DNA of 9,320 bases, taken from NCBI GenBank assembly GCA_045627185.1, contig JAZQNE010000007.1, positions 1 to 9,320 of the forward strand, read 5' to 3'. The position numbers and the translations under genes were made by a program. The DNA comes from SZUA-448 sp045627185 (lineage in GTDB: Bacteria > Bacillota > Clostridia > Lachnospirales > Lachnospiraceae). This document shows, one piece after another, positions 1 through 6,456 of the stretch. Numbering within the stretch: position 1 is the first letter of the stretch; each line of letters opens with the position of its first letter. The notes below the pieces were generated by a model. It had not been told where the DNA came from, searched no databases, and saw only the letters and a list, made by a program, of their open reading frames with translations.

Positions 1-137
1 TCAGTACCGCCGTTACTGCCCTTCGGCTTAGTTCCGTTAAAGATACCTGCTCTTGCGCCAATAAGTGTGAACAAACCAAGAGCCAGTATGACACCGGGAA
101 TTATAAGTTTTTTCATGAACTTCTTGGGTTCTTTCAT
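1..137 (-). CDS. N-terminal fragment of an unrecognised membrane-anchored or secreted protein (runs off the left edge)
   Basis: An open frame starts at an ATG at 137 and continues without a stop to the window edge, giving 45 complete codons. The start is supported by an AAAGGAG ribosome binding site at 144-150, six nucleotides upstream, just after the stop codon of the PilW-like gene (13-nt gap), so it appears to be the next gene of the pilus operon. The visible product begins with a Lys-rich stretch (MKEPKKFMKK), then a hydrophobic segment at about residues 11-27 (LIIPGVILALGLFTLIG), then ARAG and a Gly/Lys/Ser linker. This is a signal peptide or signal anchor; a signal peptidase cut after ARA is possible. 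It has no prepilin cleavage motif, so it is not a pilin. By position, after the minor pilins, it could be a tip or accessory protein, but the family cannot be recognised from 45 residues. An internal Met8 is a less likely start because it lacks a ribosome binding site. Confidence 0.75.
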   Translation of the reverse strand, partial: MKEPKKFMKKLIIPGVILALGLFTLIGARAGIFNGTKPKGSNGGT

Positions 138-150
138 ACCGAGCTCCTTT

Positions 151-819
151 CTATCTGTGAACACCGTTTCTGAGACTGATGTTCGATGATGTATCATAAG
201 TCTTATCCATATAGCTCAGCTTGATAACAAGCTGGACAATTTCGTCTGTTTCTGTTGTGAGGACCATGGGCGACACATTAAAGGTTGTAACATAATTCGC
301 AAGAAGCGCCGGACGCTTACTGCGAATGGCCTCAGACACTGTATCCTTGATTGTCTGCGGGTCAAGGTCCACAACATTAATGTAATTTCCGTTTTCCGAA
401 GCGGGCTTTGTCAGCTTCTTTAAGAGCAGCTGATGTGTCTCATTCTTCAGGATTACAATATAAAGAGTTGATGTAGCGCCGTCTGATGTACCAATCAGGA
501 ATACCGGGCACTGTCCTATTACTTCAGCTTCCTTGATTTCATTTGTTACGTCGTCTAAAATGGCTTCCGTAACGGTATACTCGAAATCAGGAATGTACTT
601 GCAGGAGGTAGCCTCAACCACAAGGTTCTCAATCAGGTTGGATGCAATCTGTGATTCCATCTGAAGGCTGACCTCTGTATTATTTCTGTTAAAGGTCGAA
701 AGACTCGCGGTCAGGAAGAACGATGCTGCAAGAATAACAAAGGAACTTACAAGCAGCGTGACAATCAGTTCAACAAGTGAAAAGCCGCGATTGTCTTTTA
801 TTAAATTGTTTTTCTTCAT
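151..819 (-). CDS. PilW/GspJ-like minor pseudopilin with type IV prepilin leader
   Basis: This 222-aa protein begins with a 12-residue basic leader ending in RG, followed by FSLVELIVTLLVSS, a canonical type IV prepilin signal: cleavage after Gly12, Phe at +1 and Glu at +5 (residue 17). The hydrophobic alpha1 helix spans about residues 13-40. The C-terminal pattern (LLANYVTTFNV near 172-182, then alternating beta strands to SLRNG near 215-219) resembles the end of PilW/GspJ/ComGF-type pseudopilins. Cys73 and Cys104 could form a disulfide. The likely role is a minor subunit of the pilus-tip priming complex, placed in the membrane and processed by the PilD encoded upstream. The AAAGGAAG ribosome binding site lies about 12 nt before the ATG, rather far; no alternative in-frame start is closer. 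The gap to the preceding gene is 24 nt. Assignment as pseudopilin is firm; the W/J subtype rests on general pattern. Confidence 0.88.
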   Translation of the reverse strand: MKKNNLIKDNRGFSLVELIVTLLVSSFVILAASFFLTASLSTFNRNNTEVSLQMESQIASNLIENLVVEATSCKYIPDFEYTVTEAILDDVTNEIKEAEVIGQCPVFLIGTSDGATSTLYIVILKNETHQLLLKKLTKPASENGNYINVVDLDPQTIKDTVSEAIRSKRPALLANYVTTFNVSPMVLTTETDEIVQLVIKLSYMDKTYDTSSNISLRNGVHR

Positions 820-843
820 GTAGGTATCGCGCTTCCTTTCACT

Positions 844-1410
844 TTAATCATTTGCAAGATAACTTCTGCCTGTGTCCCACACAAGCACAAGAGTAGCCGT
901 TCTGATGCCCTTAAAGGTAATACTGCCAAATTGCTTGTCTATATTTGAAGGGTCATTCTTACTGCACTTTGTGAATGCTCCGGTGCTTTTTGAAAACTGC
1001 AGATAAATAGGGTTGGTAGGCGAAAGAACTGTTGTGCTGTCAGTAACAACGCCATTCTCATTTTCAAGATTAAAAGTAAGCGACAGAGCACTGTTTCCAA
1101 GCTCAATCACATCGCCTTCAACCTCTCCCGCTTCCTTCTGATAGAAAACCTGAGCCTTAATATCTCTTGTAGAAGCGTCCATATAGACCTTTACATACAT
1201 TCTGCCATTTTCACGGTTCATGGTCTCAAGGCGCACTTCATCAAGAAGATCCGAAAGTTTCCGGGCCGCATCAGCTGCATTTCTGCCCTGAACCGATGCA
1301 GCATTAACAACAAGCATGGTTGCAAGGATTCCAATGATGAGAATAACAACAATGAGCTCTATCAGTGAAACGCCCTTATTATTCGATTTTAAGCTGCATA
1401 AAGTGTCCAT
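844..1410 (-). CDS. GspH/FimT-like minor pseudopilin
   Basis: This is a 188-aa prepilin with leader MDTLCSLKSNNKG, cleaved after Gly13, giving mature VSLIELIVVILIIGILA, with Val at +1 and Glu at +5 (residue 18). The long hydrophobic N-terminal helix is followed by an amphipathic continuation (RNAADAARKLSDLLDEVR, 43-60), as in GspH/FimT/FimU proteins, where the segment after the transmembrane part has this repeated Ala/Leu/Arg pattern. The C-terminal FKGIRTATLVLVWDTGRSYL (about 166-185) matches the typical GspH ending, a beta strand followed by a TGR-like turn. The length is usual for the family. The expected role is linking the tip complex to the major pilin shaft. GGAG lies six nucleotides before the ATG. 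It sits 46 nt after the 806-aa PilX-like gene and 24 nt before the PilW-like gene. Confidence 0.88.
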   Translation of the reverse strand: MDTLCSLKSNNKGVSLIELIVVILIIGILATMLVVNAASVQGRNAADAARKLSDLLDEVRLETMNRENGRMYVKVYMDASTRDIKAQVFYQKEAGEVEGDVIELGNSALSLTFNLENENGVVTDSTTVLSPTNPIYLQFSKSTGAFTKCSKNDPSNIDKQFGSITFKGIRTATLVLVWDTGRSYLAND

Positions 1411-1456
1411 TCTGTCTCCGAATAATAATTAATTGAATCACAAATCCGTTGCCGGA

Positions 1457-3877
1457 TCAGTTATTCTTCTGCCAGTTTACAAACTCGATGCTAACTGAGT
1501 TCTTGCCCTGGTTATCATAATCCTCAACACCCGAAGGGTCGTAGGTTGCAAACCACTTGTAAATATTCTGGTCATGCTTGATGAGCTGCTCAACATCGTT
1601 GATAACGCCTTCTTTTCTGGTAGGAAGAGGTCTGCCAAGAGCATCTACATCAGAATAGAGGTAGCGGTAGGTTCCGCCTGTAAATTCATGATTGGTAAGA
1701 GTTGACGTACCCTTGAGTTCAACGCCTGCTTTGGCAATTGTCATACCGTTAAAGGTGACATTATTGAAGGTAACGGTACCGGCTGAAACAATCAGACCTT
1801 CGAAAACATCACTGTCAATCTCATAAACCTTCTCACCGCCGGAAGGACCGGTTTCTTTAATCTTTACATATACCTTGCTGTCACTCTGATAAGCTTCAAC
1901 ATCAAACGGGGTAATCAGAACGAAAGGATGTTTTGCGTCCCAGTTCGGATCATGGTTTTCGTCGGTGTCTTCAAACTTAAAGCCCTTCTGGCCTTCAATC
2001 AGCTGCGTTTCGCTTCTGAACTGCAGGCCCTGTCCGTCAACAGCATCGGTGTTGAAGTGGATAAGCAGGTCACAGGCTGTAGCTGATGTATCGTTTGTAT
2101 AATACATTTCATCAAGATATGTCTGAAGGCCCTTGTACTTACGTGCGTAAGTAATTTCCCTCTTTGTAATGATGGAATCGGTGTAGTCTCTGTTCTTTGC
2201 AATAATGTCGAACTCGTCTTTGTTCGTATCGTTAATAACCATGTTACCGGTGTTGATTACGTTGCCGGAGCTCATGAAAACATCGCCAAGTTCAAGGAAT
2301 TTCGAAAGGTTGACAACACGTGTGCTGTACTTCTCAAAGTACTTCACAAAATAGTCGGCAGCCTTGTTGGGGCTTGTGAAATTCAGGTAAAGATAAACCA
2401 TTGTTGTTGCACTGCCGCTGGTTCCGAAATACTGAACATACTGCGCTACATAAGGTTTTTCCTTATCAACATAGAACTCAAGGTCAATACCGTTTTCCTT
2501 AACGTTCTGGCCAAGGAAAACACGCATTGTCTGGCTGTTGGCCGCAATAGCATCCGTAAGCTTCTGATACTCTGCTGCCGTCATGGGGTTGTGGTTGATT
2601 CCAAGGATACAGTCACCGGGAACCATGTAAGCACTCTGAACGCCCTTGAAGGAAAGTGATTCGCCCTGCAGGACGCTTGAATAGCCCGCATCACGCTCAA
2701 GTCCGTTAGCAGCAAGTTCAGCATCCGTAAGTTCACGCGCACTGTAGTAATTGGGAACGGACAAATATGTTTTACCGGAAATAAGAACTTCATTCTCAGA
2801 GCCCTCAGGCGCCCTGAAGTCAATTCCGGCATATTTTGCATTAATAAGAACCGCACTTGAACCGGCTGCATTACCTGTCTTGATACCGGTTGAGTTTGTT
2901 GTATGGTAACCGTAATAATTTCCGCTGATTTTTACATTGCCGTAATCGGCGTTAAGCGAAAGGTCATCGGCAACATAACAGCTGCAGGAAAGATTAATCC
3001 AGGTCTGCTCTGTCTGAGTGTAATTTGTAACCTTCTGTGTTTCAATGTCATTAACCCAGAGCGATGAAAGACGACTTGATGCGTTAAAATAACCTGCATC
3101 CTTAACAACAAGCGCACCACGCGAAATAATGTATTCACCTGTGCAGTTAAGCGTTGCCTTGTTTACGTTGATGCCTGAGCCTGCATAAATGCTGCCGGAA
3201 ATATTGAAGTTCGAAACATCATTTTCACGGTTTGCATAGCCGTCTGTAATGATTGAAAAGCCCTTGAAATCGATGCTGTCCGAAATCTTACTGATATCAA
3301 CGATTGTTGCGGGAAGTGAGAACTTGATGTCGGTATTGATTTTTGTTTCATAGCCCTTGTCATCAAGGTATGTAATCTCAAGGCCACGGATGTAAAGTGA
3401 ATCCTCTGAGTCAATTTCGTAAGTAGGTGTTTTGCCGTTTCCTTCGGTAAGAGTGTACTTTCCGCCAAGGGTAAGAAGCATATTGTTAAGGATATCCATG
3501 TCAACCTGCTTGGATCCGGCGGGATTCGGATTAGCCTCTTCAATCTTCTCAGCCATCAGTTCGGCAAAACGATGACGCAATACCTTCAGTCGCTTGCTCT
3601 GAACCGTTCCGGTGAAAATCTGAAGCATATATGTGTATGCCTCACGCATAGCCTGATCGGCAATTTCTTCAAGACCTGTTGTCAGTGCTTCAACAGCTGC
3701 ATCAGTTGAACGGAAGGTCTGCTCAGAAGCCTGCTCAACATGCTTCATCTTAGAGTTTGAAACACTCGCCATAAGAATCAGAACCGCAAGCATACTGACA
3801 AGAAGGCTCACCATAAGTACAAGTACAAGTGATGCACCTTTATTATCTTTTTTCAGTTTTTGAAGCAGTTGTTTCAT
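1457..3877 (-). CDS. Very large PilX/GspK-like minor pilin (806 aa) lacking Glu5
   Basis: The protein starts with a 14-residue basic leader (MKQLLQKLKKDNKG) and then ASLVLVLMVSLLVSMLAVLI. It has a prepilin-type cut site, but Ala at +1 and Leu instead of Glu at +5 (residue 19). Loss of Glu5 is a hallmark of GspK and common in PilX N-terminal domains, which sit at the very tip. PilX/GspK proteins usually have about 150-350 residues, so this one is far enlarged. Residues about 45-115 look helical. Residues about 205-375 are short, Gly/Asn/Ser-rich strand-turn repeats suggesting a beta solenoid, with a CSC pair at 298-300. Residues about 692-727 (FEGLIVSAGTVTFNNVTFNG and onward) again look solenoid-like. 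D637, D639, N641 and D643 form a DxDxNxD loop that could bind Ca2+. GGAGG sits six nucleotides before the ATG, and the gene follows the PilV-like one after 14 nt. An exposed tip or adhesive role is inference. Confidence 0.85.
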   Translation of the reverse strand: MKQLLQKLKKDNKGASLVLVLMVSLLVSMLAVLILMASVSNSKMKHVEQASEQTFRSTDAAVEALTTGLEEIADQAMREAYTYMLQIFTGTVQSKRLKVLRHRFAELMAEKIEEANPNPAGSKQVDMDILNNMLLTLGGKYTLTEGNGKTPTYEIDSEDSLYIRGLEITYLDDKGYETKINTDIKFSLPATIVDISKISDSIDFKGFSIITDGYANRENDVSNFNISGSIYAGSGINVNKATLNCTGEYIISRGALVVKDAGYFNASSRLSSLWVNDIETQKVTNYTQTEQTWINLSCSCYVADDLSLNADYGNVKISGNYYGYHTTNSTGIKTGNAAGSSAVLINAKYAGIDFRAPEGSENEVLISGKTYLSVPNYYSARELTDAELAANGLERDAGYSSVLQGESLSFKGVQSAYMVPGDCILGINHNPMTAAEYQKLTDAIAANSQTMRVFLGQNVKENGIDLEFYVDKEKPYVAQYVQYFGTSGSATTMVYLYLNFTSPNKAADYFVKYFEKYSTRVVNLSKFLELGDVFMSSGNVINTGNMVINDTNKDEFDIIAKNRDYTDSIITKREITYARKYKGLQTYLDEMYYTNDTSATACDLLIHFNTDAVDGQGLQFRSETQLIEGQKGFKFEDTDENHDPNWDAKHPFVLITPFDVEAYQSDSKVYVKIKETGPSGGEKVYEIDSDVFEGLIVSAGTVTFNNVTFNGMTIAKAGVELKGTSTLTNHEFTGGTYRYLYSDVDALGRPLPTRKEGVINDVEQLIKHDQNIYKWFATYDPSGVEDYDNQGKNSVSIEFVNWQKNN

Positions 3878-3891
3878 CAGCTTCCTCCCTG

Positions 3892-5670
3892 TTACTCCTT
3901 AATTGTTGTATTAAGTGTATAAAGAACTTCTGTACCACCGTGCTCGAAAATCTCAACAGTTACGTTGTATGCACGGTCAGAGAATTGTTTATCGGATACA
4001 ATGCTCTTTGCTTTTGCCTTGGGTGTGTAATTGTCCCAGTTTGTAACACTGCTGTTGGCTCTGATTTTTGTTGTGGGAAGAGCCATCTGTTCAGATGAAT
4101 ACAGTGTGAAAAGTTCTGCCTGTTCACGCGAGCCTGTAAACAGAATTTCAATTGAATCATTTGTACGCACGGGTGTAATTGTTTCGCCCGGTGTACCGGT
4201 AAACTCATACTGCCATATAACGTAGAAACCGGGATTACTTGTCTTTCCGCTTGAATTCTTTAAGAGATTCGTGCCAAGGCCTGAGAAGTCAAGTTCTACG
4301 GTATCCTCAAGGAAACGTCCGTATGAGTCCTTATAAGCATCCTGGAACAGATAAATATTATCAATTGCCTCGAAATGAGTGTCGGGAGTGAAATAACCTT
4401 CGCAGACATAAACAGCATTCTCAGCATCATCAGGATCATTAGGGTCGCACACAAGGCCCTTGGGATATCCGGTCTGGTCAAGTGTAAAGGTTACAGAGCT
4501 GTTAACCACATAAGGATTTTCTGGCGTTGTAGTGTCAATAGTAATGATAATTGTGGTAAGTCTCTTAATTTTTCCCGTAAAGGTTCTGTCCTTTACTTCC
4601 TGCGTCTTATTATTGATATTCAGCGAATCACCTACGGTGATGGCATCAATATCTCTTTCAACAGGGTCCCCTTCAAGACTTACGCCCTGAACAAGATATG
4701 CATTATATTCACCGGGATATGTGGACTTATAATGCTCGAAGGCCTTATGCCGCTCGGTATTGTTGGTCATGTAGGTATCATATTCCTTGGGTGATGTCTC
4801 AACGTCAACAATGTAATGCTGAATTGCATCATAAACAAGGTTGTTGAGGATGGTAGCCATTTCGATTTCGGCATCGTAAACCTTCTGCATGTGAACGCCG
4901 TAACGTTCCTGGAATACACGCACAGCCTCTGTTTCAGGCGTCTTTGACATATCGTATTCCTCAGCATCACCTTCACCTACGGACTGGTAGAAAACGCCGC
5001 TCGGACTTGCTACAACCGCATAAAGAGAATTAAGGGTAGTTAAGTCCGCAAGCTTGAATGTATTGAACTTAAGCGTACTGTCAATGAACTTCTGCTTGGT
5101 TTCTTCATTTTCGAAGGTCATCTTGTCGGGATCGAAATCATTCGCATCAAAGACAATGTGAGCATCGTAATACTTTGTACCCTCTTTGATATTGTTTATG
5201 TAGAAGTAGTACTTGTGAGCATATGTTTCATTATACTCATCATATTCAGAGCCTTCTTTTTCAAGACGCGGATAAAAGCCGTGCGCATTCGGTCCGGTAA
5301 CGGCAATACTGCATTCTACGCCATTTGAATCATCGCCTATAATCAGAGGAGTAGTAAAATCATTAAGGCATTCTGAATAATCAAGAGAAAGTTCACCTGT
5401 TTCAGCCACAATTTTGAATGTGTTGAAACCGTTAAGCTGCATTGAAGACCCGGAAATGCCATACTCCTTTAAGCCTTCCATCACGTTCTTGCCTACGCTT
5501 GTTGCATACTGCACGTTACGTGATTTAAGGTTGATTGTGCCGGTCACGCCAAAACTGTTGAGCAGCGGAAAAATGATTATTGTCAGAATAAGCATTGCAA
5601 CAATAACCTCAACCAGCGACTCACCGCGATCGTTATTCTTCATTTTCAGGATTTTTGCAAAGAGATTCAA
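3892..5670 (-). CDS. Large PilV/GspI-like minor pilin (592 aa), TTG start
   Basis: The prepilin signal is MNLFAKILKMKNNDRG followed by ESLVEVIVAMLILTIIIF. Cleavage after Gly16 leaves Glu at +1 and the conserved Glu at +5. The EVxVAMLIL pattern is typical of PilV/GspI pseudopilins. I start the gene at TTG (5668-5670) because GGAGG at 5678-5682 lies seven nucleotides upstream. The first in-frame ATG (5643) is 34 nt from that site and has none of its own, and the upstream ATG at 5745 falls inside a hairpin and lacks a ribosome binding site. GspI/PilV proteins are normally about 120-200 aa. The C-terminal end here (YNVTVEIFEHGGTEVLYTLN) still looks like an ordinary pilin ending, so about 450 residues appear inserted in the ectodomain. 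Cys101, 120, 408 and 423 could pair; DPNDPDD at 409-415 is a possible metal loop. The inserted part has no recognised domain. Confidence 0.85.
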   Translation of the reverse strand: MNLFAKILKMKNNDRGESLVEVIVAMLILTIIIFPLLNSFGVTGTINLKSRNVQYATSVGKNVMEGLKEYGISGSSMQLNGFNTFKIVAETGELSLDYSECLNDFTTPLIIGDDSNGVECSIAVTGPNAHGFYPRLEKEGSEYDEYNETYAHKYYFYINNIKEGTKYYDAHIVFDANDFDPDKMTFENEETKQKFIDSTLKFNTFKLADLTTLNSLYAVVASPSGVFYQSVGEGDAEEYDMSKTPETEAVRVFQERYGVHMQKVYDAEIEMATILNNLVYDAIQHYIVDVETSPKEYDTYMTNNTERHKAFEHYKSTYPGEYNAYLVQGVSLEGDPVERDIDAITVGDSLNINNKTQEVKDRTFTGKIKRLTTIIITIDTTTPENPYVVNSSVTFTLDQTGYPKGLVCDPNDPDDAENAVYVCEGYFTPDTHFEAIDNIYLFQDAYKDSYGRFLEDTVELDFSGLGTNLLKNSSGKTSNPGFYVIWQYEFTGTPGETITPVRTNDSIEILFTGSREQAELFTLYSSEQMALPTTKIRANSSVTNWDNYTPKAKAKSIVSDKQFSDRAYNVTVEIFEHGGTEVLYTLNTTIKE

Positions 5671-5677
5671 TTCCGTG

Positions 5678-5682
5678 CCTCC
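5678..5682 (-). promoter_or_regulatory. Ribosome binding site that fixes a TTG start for the PilV-like gene
   Basis: On the minus strand this reads GGAGG, followed by seven nucleotides and then TTG at 5670. No other Shine-Dalgarno-like sequence is found before the alternative ATG codons at 5643 or 5745, so this site decides the start. Confidence 0.8.
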
Positions 5683-5686
5683 GCAT

Positions 5687-5733
5687 AAAAAAAGGTCAAA
5701 TCCGCAAGAGCCTGTAAGAAACAGGCCTTGCGG
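5687..5733 (-). terminator. Intercistronic stem-loop with downstream T-tract; possible leaky terminator or processing site
   Basis: In transcript direction the arms CCGCAAG+GCCTGT (5733-5721) and ACAGGC+CTTGCGG (5715-5710 and 5708-5702) pair perfectly over 13 bp, with one bulged base (5709) and a five-base loop (5716-5720). A run of seven T follows at 5693-5687, eight bases beyond the stem. An ideal intrinsic terminator has its T-tract directly at the stem, so termination may be partial. It sits in the 78-nt gap between pilO and the PilV-like gene, and the next ribosome binding site starts only four bases beyond the T-run. The likely effect is lower expression of the minor-pilin genes than of the platform genes, or a transcript end or stabilising structure for pilMN-pilO. 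No clear promoter is visible downstream of it. Confidence 0.55.
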
Positions 5734-5748
5734 GATAATAAACATTAT

Positions 5749-6456
5749 TTACTCAACCGGATCAACAAATATGATATCATCGTCAGGCTGCTGTTCGGGT
5801 GTTTCATATGTTCCGAAAATATTGTCCGTTCCGATCGGGATGGTAGCATCCGTTACAGGCGGGAAGTACTCGGATTTAGCGCCGTAAACAGCGTAAAGAT
5901 TGATAACCATTGAGCCTGAAAGCTGGCCGCTCAGCATATCATAGCTTGCCGTAACAGAATCAATATTCATGCGCTCAGGGTAGGTGTTGATAAAATCAAC
6001 TGCCCTCTTCAGCGCCTCATATGAAGCAGTGTAGGTGATTGAAACAGGCTGACGGTACAGATAAACGCCGGGCTTGCCTTCATGAAGGGCAAGTGCTTCG
6101 GTAGCCAGAAGGTTTGTGTCCGTTCCGAATGCAATGCTTGAAACCTGCATACCTGTAGTGTTCTCAAGGTTAACAAGAGTCATGACTGTCTTCTCGGGTG
6201 TATTTCCGCCACCGTATTTTTCAAGAATAGTAAAGCATTCTTCGGCATTGTTATTGATACCGGTCTGGTATTTTTCCTTATTAACTTCTTCAGCCTTAAA
6301 TACGTCAATTTGTGCTTCAAGTTCCTTATTTTCTTCCTTCAGAACGTCTGTCTTTTCGTCTGCGGGAACAAAACCGAATCTGTAGGATGCGAAGATGACA
6401 AGTACTGCAAATGCTAAAACAAGTAAACGAAGAGTATTTGTATTGCCCTCTTTCAT
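5749..6456 (-). CDS. pilO: PilO-like inner-membrane alignment protein
   Basis: This 235-aa protein has the PilO layout: a short cytoplasmic N-terminus, one transmembrane helix at about residues 10-28 (RLLVLAFAVLVIFASYRFGF), a coiled coil at about 33-60 rich in Lys/Glu, and an extracytoplasmic domain at about 85-192. The segment VSITYTASYEALKRAVDFIN (138-157), followed by strands ending in INLYAVYG (185-192), is typical of the PilO ferredoxin-like fold. The C-terminal tail (193-235) is Pro/Asp/Glu-rich and probably disordered. PilO pairs with PilN to connect the cytoplasmic assembly ATPase to the growing pilus. The ATG shares one base with the TAA of the upstream pilMN gene (TAATG), and GAGGAGGTGA lies just before it inside pilMN. 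Coupled translation and a fixed PilN:PilO ratio are therefore likely. Sequence divergence in this family is high, so the call rests on layout and context. Confidence 0.85.
   Translation of the reverse strand: MKEGNTNTLRLLVLAFAVLVIFASYRFGFVPADEKTDVLKEENKELEAQIDVFKAEEVNKEKYQTGINNNAEECFTILEKYGGGNTPEKTVMTLVNLENTTGMQVSSIAFGTDTNLLATEALALHEGKPGVYLYRQPVSITYTASYEALKRAVDFINTYPERMNIDSVTASYDMLSGQLSGSMVINLYAVYGAKSEYFPPVTDATIPIGTDNIFGTYETPEQQPDDDIIFVDPVE

Noticed and set aside
1444..1457. Small hairpin (ATCCG-GCAA-CGGAT on the transcript) at the end of the 806-aa gene
   Set aside because: It has only five base pairs, although with a GNRA loop, and no T-tract follows, so it is not supported as a terminator.
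3163..3543. 126-codon minus-strand open frame within the 806-aa gene
   Set aside because: It is a different frame of the PilX-like gene, with Arg/Leu/Thr-biased composition typical of a shadow frame.
4375..4794. 139-codon plus-strand open frame
   Set aside because: It is fully antisense within the PilV-like gene and has no coding signature of its own.
5671..5745. Upstream ATG at 5745 as start of the V-like pilin
   Set aside because: The extra 25 residues are Cys- and Gly-rich and unlike a prepilin leader, the region is the hairpin and T-tract, and there is no ribosome binding site before 5745.
5414..5887. 157-codon plus-strand open frame
   Set aside because: It lies antisense to the PilV-like gene, the intergenic hairpin and the end of pilO, has no ribosome binding site or recognisable features, and is a shadow of well-supported genes.
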